A stretch of 64,000 nt of DNA, from the NCBI RefSeq assembly GCF_032884065.1, contig NC_088865.1, positions 45,487,732 through 45,551,731 on the forward strand, given 5' to 3'. Shown here one piece after another: positions 34,445 to 46,165 of this stretch; the stretch's first letter is position 1; the number at the start of each line of letters is the position of its first letter. Below the pieces are notes generated by a model. That model worked only from the letters and a program-made list of their open reading frames with translations. It did not search any database and was not told where the DNA came from. The translations under genes and the position numbers were made by a program. This DNA is from Artemia franciscana (lineage: Eukaryota > Arthropoda > Branchiopoda > Anostraca > Artemiidae).

Positions 34445-35113
34445 GTAATATTTTATGTTCGTTGTAAGTTTTAATGCTACTCATTACTTCCAATTGAAAA
34501 AAAATATTTATTTTCTCATTGTTTTTTTTTTTTTTAACAGAATGGTTATCTCAAAGTTTTGATTCACTGCCTTTTGGGAGAAAGTGTGCGTGGGAGAGGG
34601 CCTAGGTGCCCTCCGATTTTTAATCACTTAAAAACGGCATTAGAGCTTTCAATTTCCGTCAAAATGGACCCTCTTGGGATATTCTAGGACAACTGGGTCG
34701 ATACGATCACCTCTGGAAAGAAAACAAAAAAAAACAAACAGAAAAAGCAAATAAACATCTGTGATCTGTTTTCTGACAAAAAAAATAAAAAGTTCCACAT
34801 TTATGCTGATAAGCTTGAAACTTTTACAATAGGGTTCTCTGATACGCTTAATTCGATGGTGTGATTTTCGTCAGTATTCTACGACTTTTAGGGGATTTTT
34901 ATCCCTATTTTCTAAAATAAGAAAAAATTTTCTCAGGCTCTTAACTTTTGTTGGGTATGACTAAACTTCATGAAACTTATATATTTAAAATCAGCATTAA
35001 AATGCAATTCTTTTCATGTAACTATTGGTATCAAAACTTTGTTTTTAGAGTTTCGGTTACTATTGAGCCAGGTTGCTCCTTACTACACTTCGTTACCACG
35101 AACTGTTTGATAG
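34445..35113 (-). mobile_element. Family A element, internally deleted minus-strand copy
   Basis: Left end has GTTTTAATGCTACTCATTACT, the subterminal end. The right end has the hairpin CTTCGTTACCACGAACTG at 35,089-35,106. Much of the middle is absent compared with the copy at 57,978-59,718. Confidence 0.85.
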
Positions 35114-35329
35114 AGAAAAATATAATATATTAGTGTGAATAGGTATTTCATATTGAAATAATGTCATGTACATTATCAGAAAGTATTAATATTGTAATGA
35201 AAAATAGTTACACTTTCTACTAGATATACCTTTCTCTTACAATCATACGCTTGTAGAATACTCGTTAAGTCATTTGATTTCTTGCTCCATTCATCTTATT
35301 TTTTTTTTAATATTCAGTTGTTGTTTTTT

Positions 35330-35505
35330 TTTAAGTAGAGTTGTGAGAAAGAGTCAAGCTTTAGCGTAAAGAGCAAGGCATTGAGTAGAAAACAACCCCT
35401 TTCATACATGGAATTATTTCTGCATTATTTCTGTTATTAATAATGGAATTAATAAGTTTTAATGTCGCTCCTTACTTGCAGTTAAAAAATTTGTTTATTT
35501 TTTCA
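35330..35505 (+). repeat. Family B half-foldback
   Basis: Shows the arm TTTAGCGTAAAGAGCAAGG, AACCCCTTTCATACATGGAA, then TTTTAATGTCGCTCCTTACT. The opposite arm is missing. Confidence 0.8.
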
Positions 35506-35625
35506 TTTAATCATGCGAAGGGACAAACCATGATTAAAAAAAAAAAAATCCAAGCTGGAATCGCATGATAATCTAAGTTGAAGTCCAGCAATGTACTAAT
35601 TGAGCCAAACCTCTAATAATGTAAT
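35506..35625 (-). mobile_element. Possible tRNA-derived SINE head
   Basis: On the minus strand TGGCTCAATTAGTACATTGC resembles a tRNA D-arm/A-box, followed by TGGACTTCAACTTAGAT and ATGCGATTCCAGC, close to a B-box/T-arm. It ends in TGGATTTTTTTTTTTT. A cloverleaf acceptor stem is not convincing, so I do not call a functional tRNA. A second segment with the same TGGATTTTTTT ending is at 53,455. Confidence 0.3.
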
Positions 35626-35689
35626 TAAATATATTGGTGTTTGTATGAATTTAACTACGTAGCTTATTAAGGAGGCCTGGAGGAGGATC

Positions 35690-36260
35690 ATATATAAAGT
35701 TTCTTGCACACCACCATTTAAGGATTTTGGACCATAATTTTTACAATGATACCGTTTTATTTTTCCAAGATTTTCCACTTAAGAAGTGGTACCAAAAGTT
35801 GTTACTTTCAGTATTATATCTCACTTAAGAATAGTAAAATTGATAAGAAGCATGTAGATATTGACAAAAGTTTTCAAGAGAGCCATTAAACATCACTCTA
35901 AAAAGTTTTGGTAGCCCACTAGCCCCAGCTTTTCAACCTGAGACATGGCACTAAAATTGCTGTTTTTAGTCCCATTTGAAATTTTTAGATGGTAGAATTT
36001 ATAGAAAGAACGTAGATATGAACAATATTTTTATATTATCGGTCAAAAATCTATCCAAGACGTTCTGGTAGCCCGCTAGCCCCACCCCTTAAGATATGGC
36101 ATAAAAAGTGCCTTTTTCTTCCCGTATGACACTTGAAGATGGCAAAATTTATATAAGCCTCGTATATATGAGAAATAAGTTTTGAATGAGCTCTTAAAGA
36201 TTTCTGTATGATGTTCTAGTAATTCCACTAGGCGTGGAGAAAAGAAGAAATAAAAAGACC
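35690..36260 (+). repeat. ~150-170-bp tandem units, about three copies
   Basis: Units share GGTAGCCCnCTAGCCCCA, GACATGGCAnTAAAA, TTnGAAGATGGnAnAATTTA and GTAGATATGA landmarks at about 35,690, 35,850 and 36,010-36,160. A related unit occurs at 37,370-37,440. No gene. Confidence 0.65.
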
Positions 36261-36599
36261 ATTTTAACGTTTTTCAACTTTTAGTTACTACAGGCTTTCT
36301 TCCGCTCTTCCTTTACTAGGCATTTTTAATTCCTTTTTCTTGCCTAATTTTTCTCTCGCTCGTTACTTTTCGTGGCTAATTTTGAAAAATTTATTAATTT
36401 TATTTATTTGTAATCGCGCTAAAAAGGATATTCTTTTGACATGTTTATTGTTAACACAATTTTGTTTTAAACCAAATTTCGGTTACCATAAACACAAGTC
36501 ATTCTGGCTACGACTCTGACGAAACTTTTGGTGAGTATCACGTAAACGGACACAAGATACAACCAAAAAAACGTCAAATGAAATACAGAATCAGTATCT

Positions 36600-37110
36600 T
36601 TATTTTTATGCCCTAGGTCAGCCATAACATAAGAGAAAAGAAGGGACGCAAAACGGATTGATTTTATAACAGATATGGTAAAATTTTGTAAATGCATAAA
36701 TTAACAGCTGGCTAGTAAAAGGAAACGAGTTAAAAAAAATATTATGAAAAAAATATATTATTATCCAAATATGAAAAATTACAATCTTAAAAAATATATA
36801 AAAAAATATTATCCAACCCATATTATGTTCCTCGTTTTCACTTACATTTACAGATTCTCGAGAAAAAGAAAATAATCTACTTTTTAGTCCTTTCTGTAAG
36901 GTAGTTTAAAAACTATGTTTATAATTTTTCACTTTTTGGTCATCTTTCAGACGAAAATATCTTTAGTATTTGGTAAGATTAAATGAAAAAACGAAATCTT
37001 TTTCACTTAAAGCAAGGAGCAACATTAAAACTCAAAACGAACAGAAATTATTCCGTAAATAAAGGGTTGCCCCCTCCTAAATACCTTACTCTTTACGCTA
37101 AGGGTGTCAG
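36600..37110 (+). repeat. Dispersed repeat E, copy 1 (ends in a family B half)
   Basis: It shares AGAAGGGACGCAAAACGGA, GGAAACGAGTTA and TCGTTTTCACTTACATTTAC, then AGATTCTCGAGAAAAA, with 51,415-51,800. Both copies run into GCAAGGAnnAACATTAAAAC, a family B-type arm. ORFs at 36,467-36,821 minus are AT-driven. Confidence 0.75.
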
Positions 37111-37445
37111 CACTTTAAAAAAAGCTCCTTATTCTAATTAAACGGCTCCTGTGTTTCAGTTGCAATTCTTAAAAAAAAAAGGTTTTTTGTTGAAAAGTGT
37201 TTGGTTAGTAATTTGTTTTCGCAATGATCTTTAACTTTTAAGATGAATAGACGATTTATGAAACCTGTGAAGAGGGTCTGGGAGGGGCATATACCTGGGG
37301 GGCTCTTAAAATCCTCCAGTTTTTAAGGGCTTTTGACCATAATTTTTGCAAAGGGACCATTTTCTATTTCTAAACTCTTCAAATTGGGAAATGGCACCAA
37401 AAGTGCTGTTTTTAGTACTTTATGGCACTTATGGATGGTAAAATC
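37111..37445. other. Short region without a gene
   Basis: Contains only echoes of the 35.7-36.3 kb tandem unit (GGGAAATGGCACCAAAAGTG at about 37,384). Confidence 0.5.
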
Positions 37446-37777
37446 AAACAGTTCGTGGTAACGAACTGTAGTAAGGAGTGACCCGGCTCAGTAGCAAAAG
37501 AAACTCTAAAAAATAGAATTTTGATACCAATAGTAACTTCAAAAGAATTGCATTTTTATGCTGATTTTAAATATATAAGTTTCATCAAGATTAGTTTTAC
37601 CCATCAAAAGTTACGAGCCTGAGAAAATTTGCCTCATTTATGAAAATAGGGGGAAAACACCCCCTAAACGTCATACGATCTTAACGAAAATCACACCATC
37701 AGATTCAGCGTATCAGAGAACCGTATTCTAGAAGTTTCAAGTCTCTATCTACAAAAATGTGGAATTTCTGGTTTTTC
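37446..37777 (+). mobile_element. Family A 5' fragment, tandem to the next copy
   Basis: Hairpin CAGTTCGTGGTAACGAACTG (from 37,449) and about 330 bp of body, ending where a second family A copy starts with the same hairpin. The two are head-to-tail and closely similar over the shared 5' part. Confidence 0.9.
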
Positions 37778-39408
37778 AAACAGTTCGTGGTAACGAACTG
37801 TAGTAAGGAGCGACCCGGCTCAATAGTAACCAAAACTCTAAAGAATTGAATTTTGATATCAATAGCTACATCAAAAGAATCGCATTTTAATGCTGATTTT
37901 AAATATATAAGTTTCATCAAGTTTAGTCCTACCCATCAAAAGTTACGAGCCTGAGAAAATTTGCCTTATTTATGAAAATAGGGGGAAACACCCCCTAAAA
38001 GTCGTAGGATCTTAACGAAAATGACACCATCAGATTCAGCGTATCAGAGAACCCTACTGTAGAAGTTTCAAGCTCCTATCTACAAAAATGTGGAATTTTG
38101 TATTTTTTGCCAGAAGACAAATCACGGGTGCGTGTTTATTTGTTTGTTTTTTTGTTTTTTTTTTTTTTTTTTTCCCAGGGGTCATCGTATCGACAAAGTG
38201 GTCCTACAATGTCGCAAGAGGGCTCATTCTAACGGAAATGAAAAGTTCTAGTGCCCTTTTTAAGTGACCAAAAAATTTGGAGGGCATCTAGGCCCCCTCC
38301 CACGCTCATTTTTTTCCCAAAGTCAACGGATCAAAATTTTGAGATAGCCATTTTGTTCAGCATAGTCGAAAACCATAATAACTATGTCTTTGGGGATGAC
38401 TTACTCCCCCACAATCCCTGGGGGAGGGGCTGCAAGTTACAAACTTTGACCAGTGTTTACATATAGTAATGGTTATTGGGAAGTGTACAGACGTTTTCAG
38501 GGGGATTTTATTTTATTTGGGGGTGGGGCCGAGGAGAGGGGGCTATGTTGGAGGATCTTTCCTTGGAGGAATCTGTCATGGGGGAAGAAAAATTCAATGA
38601 AAAGGGCGCAGGATTCTCTAGCATTACTATAAGAAAACAATGAAAAATAAACATGAAAACGTTTTTTCAAATGAAAGGAAGAAGTAGCATTGAAACTTAA
38701 AACGAACAGAGATTATTACGCATATGAGGGGTTCTAAAAATACTTTAGCATAAAGAGCGAGGTATTTAGGAGGAGATAAGTACCTTGCTCTTTATGCTAA
38801 AGTATTTTTAGTAATTTCAACTATTTATTCTACGGTCTTTCTGATTCAGGGGTCATTCTTAAAGAATTGGGACAAAACTTACGATTTAGTGTAAAGAGCG
38901 AGGTATTAACGAGGGTACAAACCCCCTCGTATACATAATAAAAAAATAAGGTTATGAAAGTTTGTTACGTAAGTTAATTCTTAAGTTACGCATATTTTTT
39001 ACTAATAAAAACGTTCGTTAAAATTAAAAGTTCTAGTTGCCTTTTTAAGTAACCGAAAATTACAGGGCAACTAGGCCTCCTTCCTCACCCCTTATTTCTC
39101 AAAATCATCTGATCAAAACTAAGAGAAAGCCATTTAGCCAAAGAAGGAATTAATATGCAAATTTCATTTTAATAATTTATGTGCGGAGAGCCAAAACCAA
39201 ACATGCATTAATTCAAAAACGTCCAGAAATTAAATAAAAAAAAACTAATTTTTTTAGCTGAAAGTAAGGAGCGACATTAAAACTTAAAACGAACAGAAAT
39301 TACTCCGTATATGAAATGGGTTGTCCCCTCCACAATCCCTCGCTCTTTACGCTAAAGTTTGACTTTTTGCCACAATTCTACTTTTTAAAACAATTAAAAG
39401 CTTTATCA
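37778..39408 (+). mobile_element. Family A element, near-complete copy
   Basis: Hairpin at 37,781-37,800, body with CCCAGGGGTCATCGTATCGA (38,174) and a second internal hairpin at 38,736-38,809 whose 30-base arms flank AGGAGGAGAT. It ends with one arm of the family B foldback (39,233-39,408). Compared with 57,978-59,718 it lacks the other foldback arm. No ORF above 71 codons. Confidence 0.9.
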
Positions 39409-39974
39409 GTAAAGACATCAGGAGGGCCTCTTCATCCAAGGCCTTCTTTGCCTCATTCTTAGTTTATTCATGGAATTAATAAATGAAGGGAAATGCATAT
39501 GGTTTAATTCATAGCTTCTTTTGTTATATATAGTACTCAGTGTTTGGTTGCTGTGCTTATTTTTTTGCACTTATGGACACTTTTATTTACTTTACAAGTG
39601 AGATATTAGATTTCCAATTTAGTTAAAAAAAAGGATATGCCTATCCATCCATTTGGCTACTTCTAAATAACATTTTTTTTTTCGTAGACCAACCCGAGTT
39701 TTCTCTTTTAAGCTTCCCTTACTATTTGTTTGTTTTAGACGGAGTATTAATCTCAGCGGAGCTCCTCTCCGTGGAGGGGCCTCCAAAGTTAAGCCCAATT
39801 TCTACCTTATTCTTATTTGCTTCAGACAAGATAATCCAATATTTATTCAGCCCTCTTAAGGGATCTCAGTATTGACGCCATCATTCTTTATAGCGTTGTC
39901 TCGTTGACAGAACTTTGTAAACATTACCAAGTGAAGCGAACCTAGAATTTCGGCCTCATTAACTTACTACTTAC
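39409..39974. other. Intronic region downstream of the RhoGEF exon
   Basis: No further RhoGEF exon is seen on the minus strand here. The sequence up to the donor at 39,974 looks single-copy. Confidence 0.5.
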
Positions 39975-40160
39975 CCTTCTAAGAAAACATTGACTAATCA
40001 TTTGGGGATCTTCTATGAAATGTTCCAAATCGGGTAAGAAGATATTGCTATGGAAATCATGTATTTGCTCCAAGTTCCCGAATAAAACTTCCTCTTTTCC
40101 TAACAACGTTAGAGGAATTTTTTGCTGATTTTCTAGGCTGATCAGTTCGTCCTTGTATCC
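39975..40160 (-). CDS. RhoGEF (Dbl-homology domain), second exon in window
   Basis: A 186-bp exon of 62 codons, phase 0 at both ends, with acceptor TTCTTTTTAG before 40,160 and donor GGGTAAGTA after 39,975. It encodes GYKDELISLENQ, IPLTLLGKEEVLFGNLEQIH, FHSNIFLPDLEHF, ending ISQCFLRR. This is the classic continuation of a Dbl-homology domain (LFGN-x-EEIYEFHNxxFLxxLE...CFLxR), the catalytic module that loads Rho-family GTPases with GTP at membranes and the actin cortex. The remaining DH helices and the PH domain are not in the window or not recognised. Confidence 0.9.
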
Positions 40161-40299
40161 CTAAAAAGAATTCAGTTACCTTTCAAACATTATTAACTAA
40201 TTTCGGAGACCACACTGCTTACGTATGACGAAACGAGAAAACGAAGAAAATCACAGGTATATTTAGAAACAAAAAAGAAAACAGTAATGACTATCATTA

Positions 40300-40640
40300 A
40301 ATCTTTACAGTAAGATTCTCTGGTATACTGAATCTGATGGTGCAATTTTCATTAAGATTCCATGGTTTTTCGGGGGTATCTCTCCCTTTTTCAAAAATCG
40401 CTCAAATTTTTTCAGGCAATCTGCTTTTGACGAGTTTTAAGCTTAATGGATTTTAAGTTTAATTCATTAAGCTTAATCAATTTTGTGTATTTAGAATCAG
40501 CATAACTAGAAAACTCTTTTGATGTATCTTTTGAAAAACTCTTTTGATGGAATTTTTTTCAAAATTTCATTGTTAAGAGCTTTGGTTACTATTGGGCCAA
40601 GACGTTCCCCACTTACAGTTCATTACCATGAACTGTTGGA
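40300..40640 (-). mobile_element. Family A hairpin-end fragment in the RhoGEF intron
   Basis: Reverse-oriented 5' part of family A, diverged, with hairpin CAGTTCATTACCATGAACTG at 40,612-40,631. Confidence 0.8.
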
Positions 40641-40984
40641 TATTGGTTAGTTATGTACCCATAATCCCATTAAGCAAATACATCCTGTGCCAGTGTCCCC
40701 AAACGATGATAAAAATAGCTTACTTAGAGAGTTGTTAACATAACTCACTTTATTCTAGAGTCCAAAGAGGATCCTCGTTAACGTTAATGTACTTCCACAT
40801 TTGTACAAATAGGATAGAATCTCTGGAGGATGCTTGTAACTTCAGTCCTGTAGATTGGATGATTACTTTGACCATTTAAAAGGATATTATAGAGTATATA
40901 GACAACAGGGCATTACAAGAAGTCATTGTCTTAAGACTGGTTTAACGGAAAAATCAGCCAAGCTTTGAATTTGAGGGAAATTAT

Positions 40985-41235
40985 ACTTCCCTGAGTTTAT
41001 TAAATAAAAAAAACAAGTTTTTTTTACTGAAAGCAAGGAGCGACATTAAAACTTAAAACGAACAGAAGTTATTCCATATGAAAGGGACTGTCCCCTCCTC
41101 AACGCCCCGCTCTTTAGGCTGTAGTTTTTTCTTATTTCAAAAATTAGAGTTTTGAGAAAGAGTCAAAATTTAGTGGAAAGAGCGGGGCGTTGAGGAGGGC
41201 ACGGTCCCTTTCATATAAGGAATAATTTAAATTTG
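40985..41235. repeat. Family B foldback in the RhoGEF intron
   Basis: Two arms with GGGACTGTCCCCTCCTCAAC and CGCCCCGCTCTTTA pairing with TGGAAAGAGCGGGGCGTTG and AGGGCACGGTCCC. The outer part of the second arm is truncated. Confidence 0.85.
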
Positions 41236-41544
41236 CTTATAATTAAATTTAGCTAATAATGATTTAAATTTGTATTTCAAAATTGCCTTGACTGAGTAGG
41301 ATCTAAGACTGAAACGAAAACAAAACAGCGTAAAAAATAGTACAATTCAAAATTTTTTTGTTGTTAAATGGCTTAGTAATTATTACCAAAGAACCAATCA
41401 GGCCGTATATAGGCGGAGTTATTTGTTTTACCAGAAACCACATTTCCAGCTTGAGTATAGATCTTGTCGTTCAACATTAGCTAATTTTTAAAAACGGTAT
41501 GAGTATTTTTCTCTCCAGGAATAAAAATACTGTGATTACTACTA

Positions 41545-41745
41545 CTAATACTACTAATAATTTAACACAACATTAATCTGGCTGAACCAAACACAGCCAC
41601 ATATACTTCTCTTCCATCCCAATCTTTTCCAAACTTCATTCTCTACCACCTCCCATGCAGTCCAGCTTGTTTTTCAATAATTTCTTACAACCTCATTCCA
41701 CTATATTTTGAGACAATCTACTTTTCCTTGGGCCCCGAATGGATG
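41545..41745 (-). mobile_element. Possible LINE 3' end with a (TAG)n tail
   Basis: The minus strand reads CMGG-like and WEVVENEVWKRLGWKR in one frame before an (ATTAGTAGT)n tail at about 41,535-41,565. A Trp/Glu-rich segment just before a simple-repeat tail is common at the 3' end of RTE-like LINEs, but the match is short. Confidence 0.25.
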
Positions 41746-41859
41746 ACTAAAGAGCAAAATCTGTGACAGTTTATTATTATCCATAAATGCGGCCTAGCCA
41801 CCTTATCATTTCTCCTATTATAGGTCTAAAAAGCAGGTGTAAGATTACTTTTTGATATA

Positions 41860-42035
41860 TAAGGCTACTGTTTTTATAGGGAAAAGAAGATTGCTTAAAA
41901 TATTGTTGTATGTATGCAAGTTTTTGTTTTCTATTTTATTTTGTTTGTGCTGCTGAACTATTGTTACAAGCAGTGTTTTGTCTGTTGCCACAACCTGTGG
42001 ATTTTTTTGCAATAAATATCTATCTATCTATGCGT
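41860..42035 (+). mobile_element. Possible retroelement 3' tail ending in (TATC)n
   Basis: Sequence ends with GCAATAAATATCTATCTATC: a polyadenylation-like AATAAA running straight into a TATC microsatellite, a common 3' terminus of some LINEs. No coding part accompanies it. Confidence 0.25.
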
Positions 42036-42077
42036 TCAGTAAAAAAAGCATTACTCTAATTTTGAATAATAAATTAC

Positions 42078-42389
42078 CCTCAAGATGACTCCAATTTCAG
42101 AAACATAAATTCTTTCAGTTTCGAGAAGTTCTGTCAGTATATGACCTCGTTTCACTTTCAAGGCTTCAGTATCGGTGTTTGTTAAAGAGTCAACAGAGCT
42201 GGTCATTTCTTGACGTGATGCACTTCGCAGTCGGGGTCGTATTAGTTCTTGAGGTTTGACAGCATTTACAGGAACTGCAGGCTCTGGTGTTACAGGTTGA
42301 ATAGGTTTAGGAGGTCGTGAAATTATTTTCTTAAGGGAGGATCGTCTTCGAGAGCACATGACTTGGACATCTTCGACTCGCTTTAAAAC
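42078..42389 (-). CDS. RhoGEF of the MCF2/DBS type, exon with start of the DH domain
   Basis: A 312-bp exon of 104 codons, phase 0 at both ends: acceptor TTCTCTTTAG before 42,389, donor GGGTAATTT after 42,078. It reads VLKRVEDVQVMCSRRRSSLKK, then a Pro-rich linker (RPPKPIQPVTPEPAVP), a Ser/Thr-rich stretch, and GHILTELLETERIYVSEIG, the first helix of the Dbl-homology domain. It joins in frame to GYKDEL in the exon at 40,160. The order RRSSLKK - PVQPVxP linker - DH start is typical of MCF2/MCF2L(DBS)-like exchange factors, which carry spectrin-like repeats upstream. The internal ATG is not the likely start. The intron between the exons is 1,917 bp. Confidence 0.9.
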
Positions 42390-42925
42390 CTAAAGAGAAC
42401 CCCAAAATTAAAACTTCGTAAAAAAGATAAAAATAAAACACAAAAACTCATGCTCTAATAATCAAGGGTACTTAATAGTCATAGGCCTACCAACAAATTG
42501 TTGTTGAGGAATATCAAGTTCAAACTCGTAAATATGGAGATCTTTCGACCCTTCTTACTTCTAAAGATTCAATTGCCAAAATTTTCTTGTGTTAATCATA
42601 CAATTTATCATATTTTATATATTTTCCTGAATTTGTCCCTGCCCCTTGCAGGGTCATTTCTGCATGTTTCATGAGTTTTAATCTAGTTGGCTGTTGACCA
42701 AAATAAGCAAGAGATTCATATCCAAGCTGTTGGGTTAAGGCTTCTAATTGGTGTCTTACAAAATTTACTGGTCATGATAGGCAACTCCAAACTTTGAAGA
42801 AATTCTACGAAACTTGACCTCAGTAATAGTAATCACGATTACTGAAGGACAAAATAAATGACGAAAATTCTAATTATAGTAGTAATATAATAGTTTAGTA
42901 ACTAGATATAGCATTGCTATAATCA
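42390..42925. other. Intronic region upstream of the RhoGEF exon
   Basis: No exon or repeat landmark recognised on either strand. Confidence 0.5.
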
Positions 42926-42929
42926 ATAA

Positions 42930-44510
42930 ACTTTGGTAATTTTCCAGTAACAAAATAGAATGGGATAGTGCTTTACCAAAAGATTCTATCTTCGGTAAAA
43001 AGGTGATAATCTTGCATTTTTATGGTTTATTTGTTTAGTCTTAGTTAATATTTAGGGCCATTGGGTAATTTTTGAAAAAATTTTTGGATTATTCCTTGGG
43101 TAATCAGCTGGGGTAATTTTCAAACGGTAAAATATAGTGGGCTGGTGAATTTCTAAAGATGTTGTCTTGCGTAAAGACGTGGGAATTATGAAGGCATGCA
43201 GTTAATTTTGTTCGGTTTTGGGTAGTTTTTGTGACAATTGGCATCTGTTTGGTTATTTTCTTAGGTAATTCCTTGGGTTATCAACTTGGGTAATTTCTCA
43301 ACAATAAAATAAAACGAGCTAGTGTTTTCTCAAAAGATATTAGTTTTACCAAATATGCAGAAATAATGAAATCCTATGATTTATGCTATCCCGTCTATGG
43401 GAGTCTTTAGAATAATTGGGTAGTTTTTGGTAATTTCCTTGTGTAATGTATTGGAATTTCAGCTTGTGTAATTTTTTGACAATGGAATAGAGCGTGCAAT
43501 TATTTTCCCAAATGATACTACCTTTGGTATAGATACAAGAATCACGAAGTCATACGATTTACTTTATCCTGTCTTGGATAAACTTTAGGGTGTTTGGATA
43601 ATTTTTTGCAGTTTCTTGGGTAATAAACTTTGGCAGCTTTCCAACAACAAAATAAAATGGGCTAGCATTTTTCCAAAAGATGTTTTTTTTAGTAAAATGT
43701 AGAAATTAAGAATTTATATGATTTATTTATGTATGATTTATTTTTATGTATCGCAGTCAACTTAGACAATTTTTCAAAAATAAAACAAAATGGGCCAGGG
43801 TTTTTCCAAAATATCCTATCTTTAGTTAATGTGCCATAATTTTGAAGTCATAGGATTTAATTTGTCAGATTTTTGCTGGTTTTCAGGACTATTGGGTTGT
43901 GTAATTTCCTTTGGTAATTGCCTGGGTAATCAACTTGGGTTATTTCCTAACAATGAAATAAATAGGCTATTGGTTTGTCAAGAGATAGTATCTTTAGTAA
44001 AGATACAGGAATCCTGAAGCGATGTGATTTACTGTATTCGGTTTTGGGTGGTTCTTCTGACAATTGTGTAGTCTTGGGTAATGTCCTTAGGTTTTTTTTC
44101 GGTAATCAAATTCGGTAATTTTTCAACAATGCAATAGATTATGCAAATTTTTTTTAAAGATGATATATTTGGTAAAGATGTGGGAATCATACGGCTTGTT
44201 TTATCCGTTCTTGGGTAGTCCTTAGGATAATTGGCTAATTTCGATAATTTTCTTGGGTAGTCAACTTGAGCAGTTTTCCAACAATGAAATATGAAAAATA
44301 ATGTGCTATTTTTTTCCGAAGAGATGATACCTTTCGTGAAGATACGAGAATAGCAAAGTCATAAGATTTATTTATCCGGTCTTAGGTAGTTTTTAGGATA
44401 ATCGTAAAATTTTTGACAATGCTCTTGGGTAATTTCTTGGGTAATCAACTTAGGTAATTTTACATGAACGAGACATAACGGGCTATTGCTTATCCTAAAG
44501 ATACCATATC
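42930..44510. repeat. ~172-bp minisatellite, nine to ten copies
   Basis: Units recur at about 42,981, 43,155, 43,331, 43,509, 43,675, 43,808, 43,979, 44,155, 44,319 and 44,490 (spacing 133-178, mostly 164-178). Each has the order GGTAATTTTTCAACAATGAAATA, GGGCTA, CCAAAAGATGATACCTTTGG (a 20-base landmark), GATACGAGAATC, GATTTATTTTATCC, TTGGGTAGTTnTTAGGATAAT. The array is cut on the right by a family A insertion at 44,511 and does not resume within the window. Confidence 0.9.
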
Positions 44511-46165
44511 AAACAGTTCGTGATAACGAACTGTAGTAAGCAGCGACCCGGCTCAATAGTAACCGAAACTCTAAAAATGGAATTTTGATACAAATAGTTA
44601 CATCAAAAGAATTGCATTTTAATGTTGATTTTAAAAATATAAGTTTCATCAAGTTTAATCTTACCCATCAAAAGTTGAGAGCCTGAGAAATTTTGTCTTA
44701 TTTTAGAAAATAAAAGGAAAGACCCCCTAAAAGTCAAAAAATCTTAACGAAAATCACACCATGAGATTTAGCGTATCAGAAAACCCTACTGTAGAAGTTT
44801 CAAGCTCCTATCTACAAAAATGTGGAATTTTGTATTTTTTGCCAGAAGACAGATCACGGATGCGTTTTTATTTGTTTTTGTTTTTTCTTTTCCCCAGGGG
44901 TGATTGTATCGAACCAGTGGTCCTAGAATGTCATAAGAGGTCTCATTCTAACGCAAATTAAATGTTCTAATGCCCTTTTTAATTGACCAAAAAATTGGGG
45001 GCACTTAAGCCCCCTCCCACGCTAATTTTTTCCCAAAGTTACTGAATCAAAATTTTGAGATAGCCATTTTGTCCAGCAAGGTCGAAAAACCTAATAATTA
45101 TGTCTTTGGAGACGACTGTCTCCCTTACGGTCCCCAGGGGAGGGACTGCAAGTCACAAGCTTTGGCCATACTTTGGCCATTCAAGTAATTTTTATTGGGA
45201 CATGCACATACGATTTAAGGGGGACTTTTTCACGTTAAAAGGGGGTTGGGAGAGGCGGTTACATGGGAGGATTGTTCCATGGAGGAATTTATCATGAGGG
45301 AAGGAAATTTACATGAAGGGGCCGCAGGATTTTCTAGCATTATTAAAAGAACAATGAGAAAATAAATAAAAAAAGAATTTGTGGTGGAAGTAAGGATCAG
45401 CATTAAAACCTAAAACGAACAGAAATTATTTACAGTATTTTTAGTAATTTCGACTATTTATTCTACGGCGTTTGTGATTCAGGGGTAATTCTTAAAGAAT
45501 TGAGACCAAGTTGAATCTTAAGTTTAAAGAGCGAGGTATTGATGAGGGGGAGAACCCCCTCATATACGTAATAAAAATATACAATCATAGAATTTCGTTA
45601 CGTAAATTAATTCGTAAGTTACGTATATTTATTACTAATAAAAACCTTAGCAAAAAAATGAAAAGTTCTAGTTGTCTTTTTAAGTAGCCTAAAATTGGAG
45701 TGCAAATAGGCCTCCTCCCCCACTTTTTTTTTACCAAAATCATCCGATCAAAACTATGAAAAAGCCATTTAGCCAAAAGAATAAAAATAATGTGCAAATT
45801 TCGTTTTAATTATTCATGTGCGGTGAGCCAAAATCAAAACACGCATTAATTCAAAAACTTTCAGAAATTAAATGAAAAAAACACGTTTTTTAACTGCAAG
45901 TAAGGAGCAAAATTAAAACTTAAAACGAACAGAAATTATTCCGTCTATGAAAGGGGTTGTCCCCTCCTCAACGCCTCTCTCTTTACGCTAAAGTTTTTTA
46001 ATTTAAAAAAAGTAGAGTTATGAGAACGAGTCAAACTTTAGCGTAAAGAGCAAGGCATTGAGGAGGGAACAACCCCTTTCATAAATGGAATAATTTCTGT
46101 TCGTTTTAAGTTTTAATTTTGCTCCTTACTTGCAGTTAAAAAACGTGTTTTTTTTCATTTAATTT
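44511..46165 (+). mobile_element. Family A element, near-complete copy with 3' foldback
   Basis: Starts AAACAGTTCGTGATAACGAAC and ends with a full family B foldback (45,868-46,165). The middle has a small deletion around 45,440 relative to 57,978-59,718. It is inserted in the last minisatellite unit. ORFs of 60-70 codons are chance. Confidence 0.9.
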
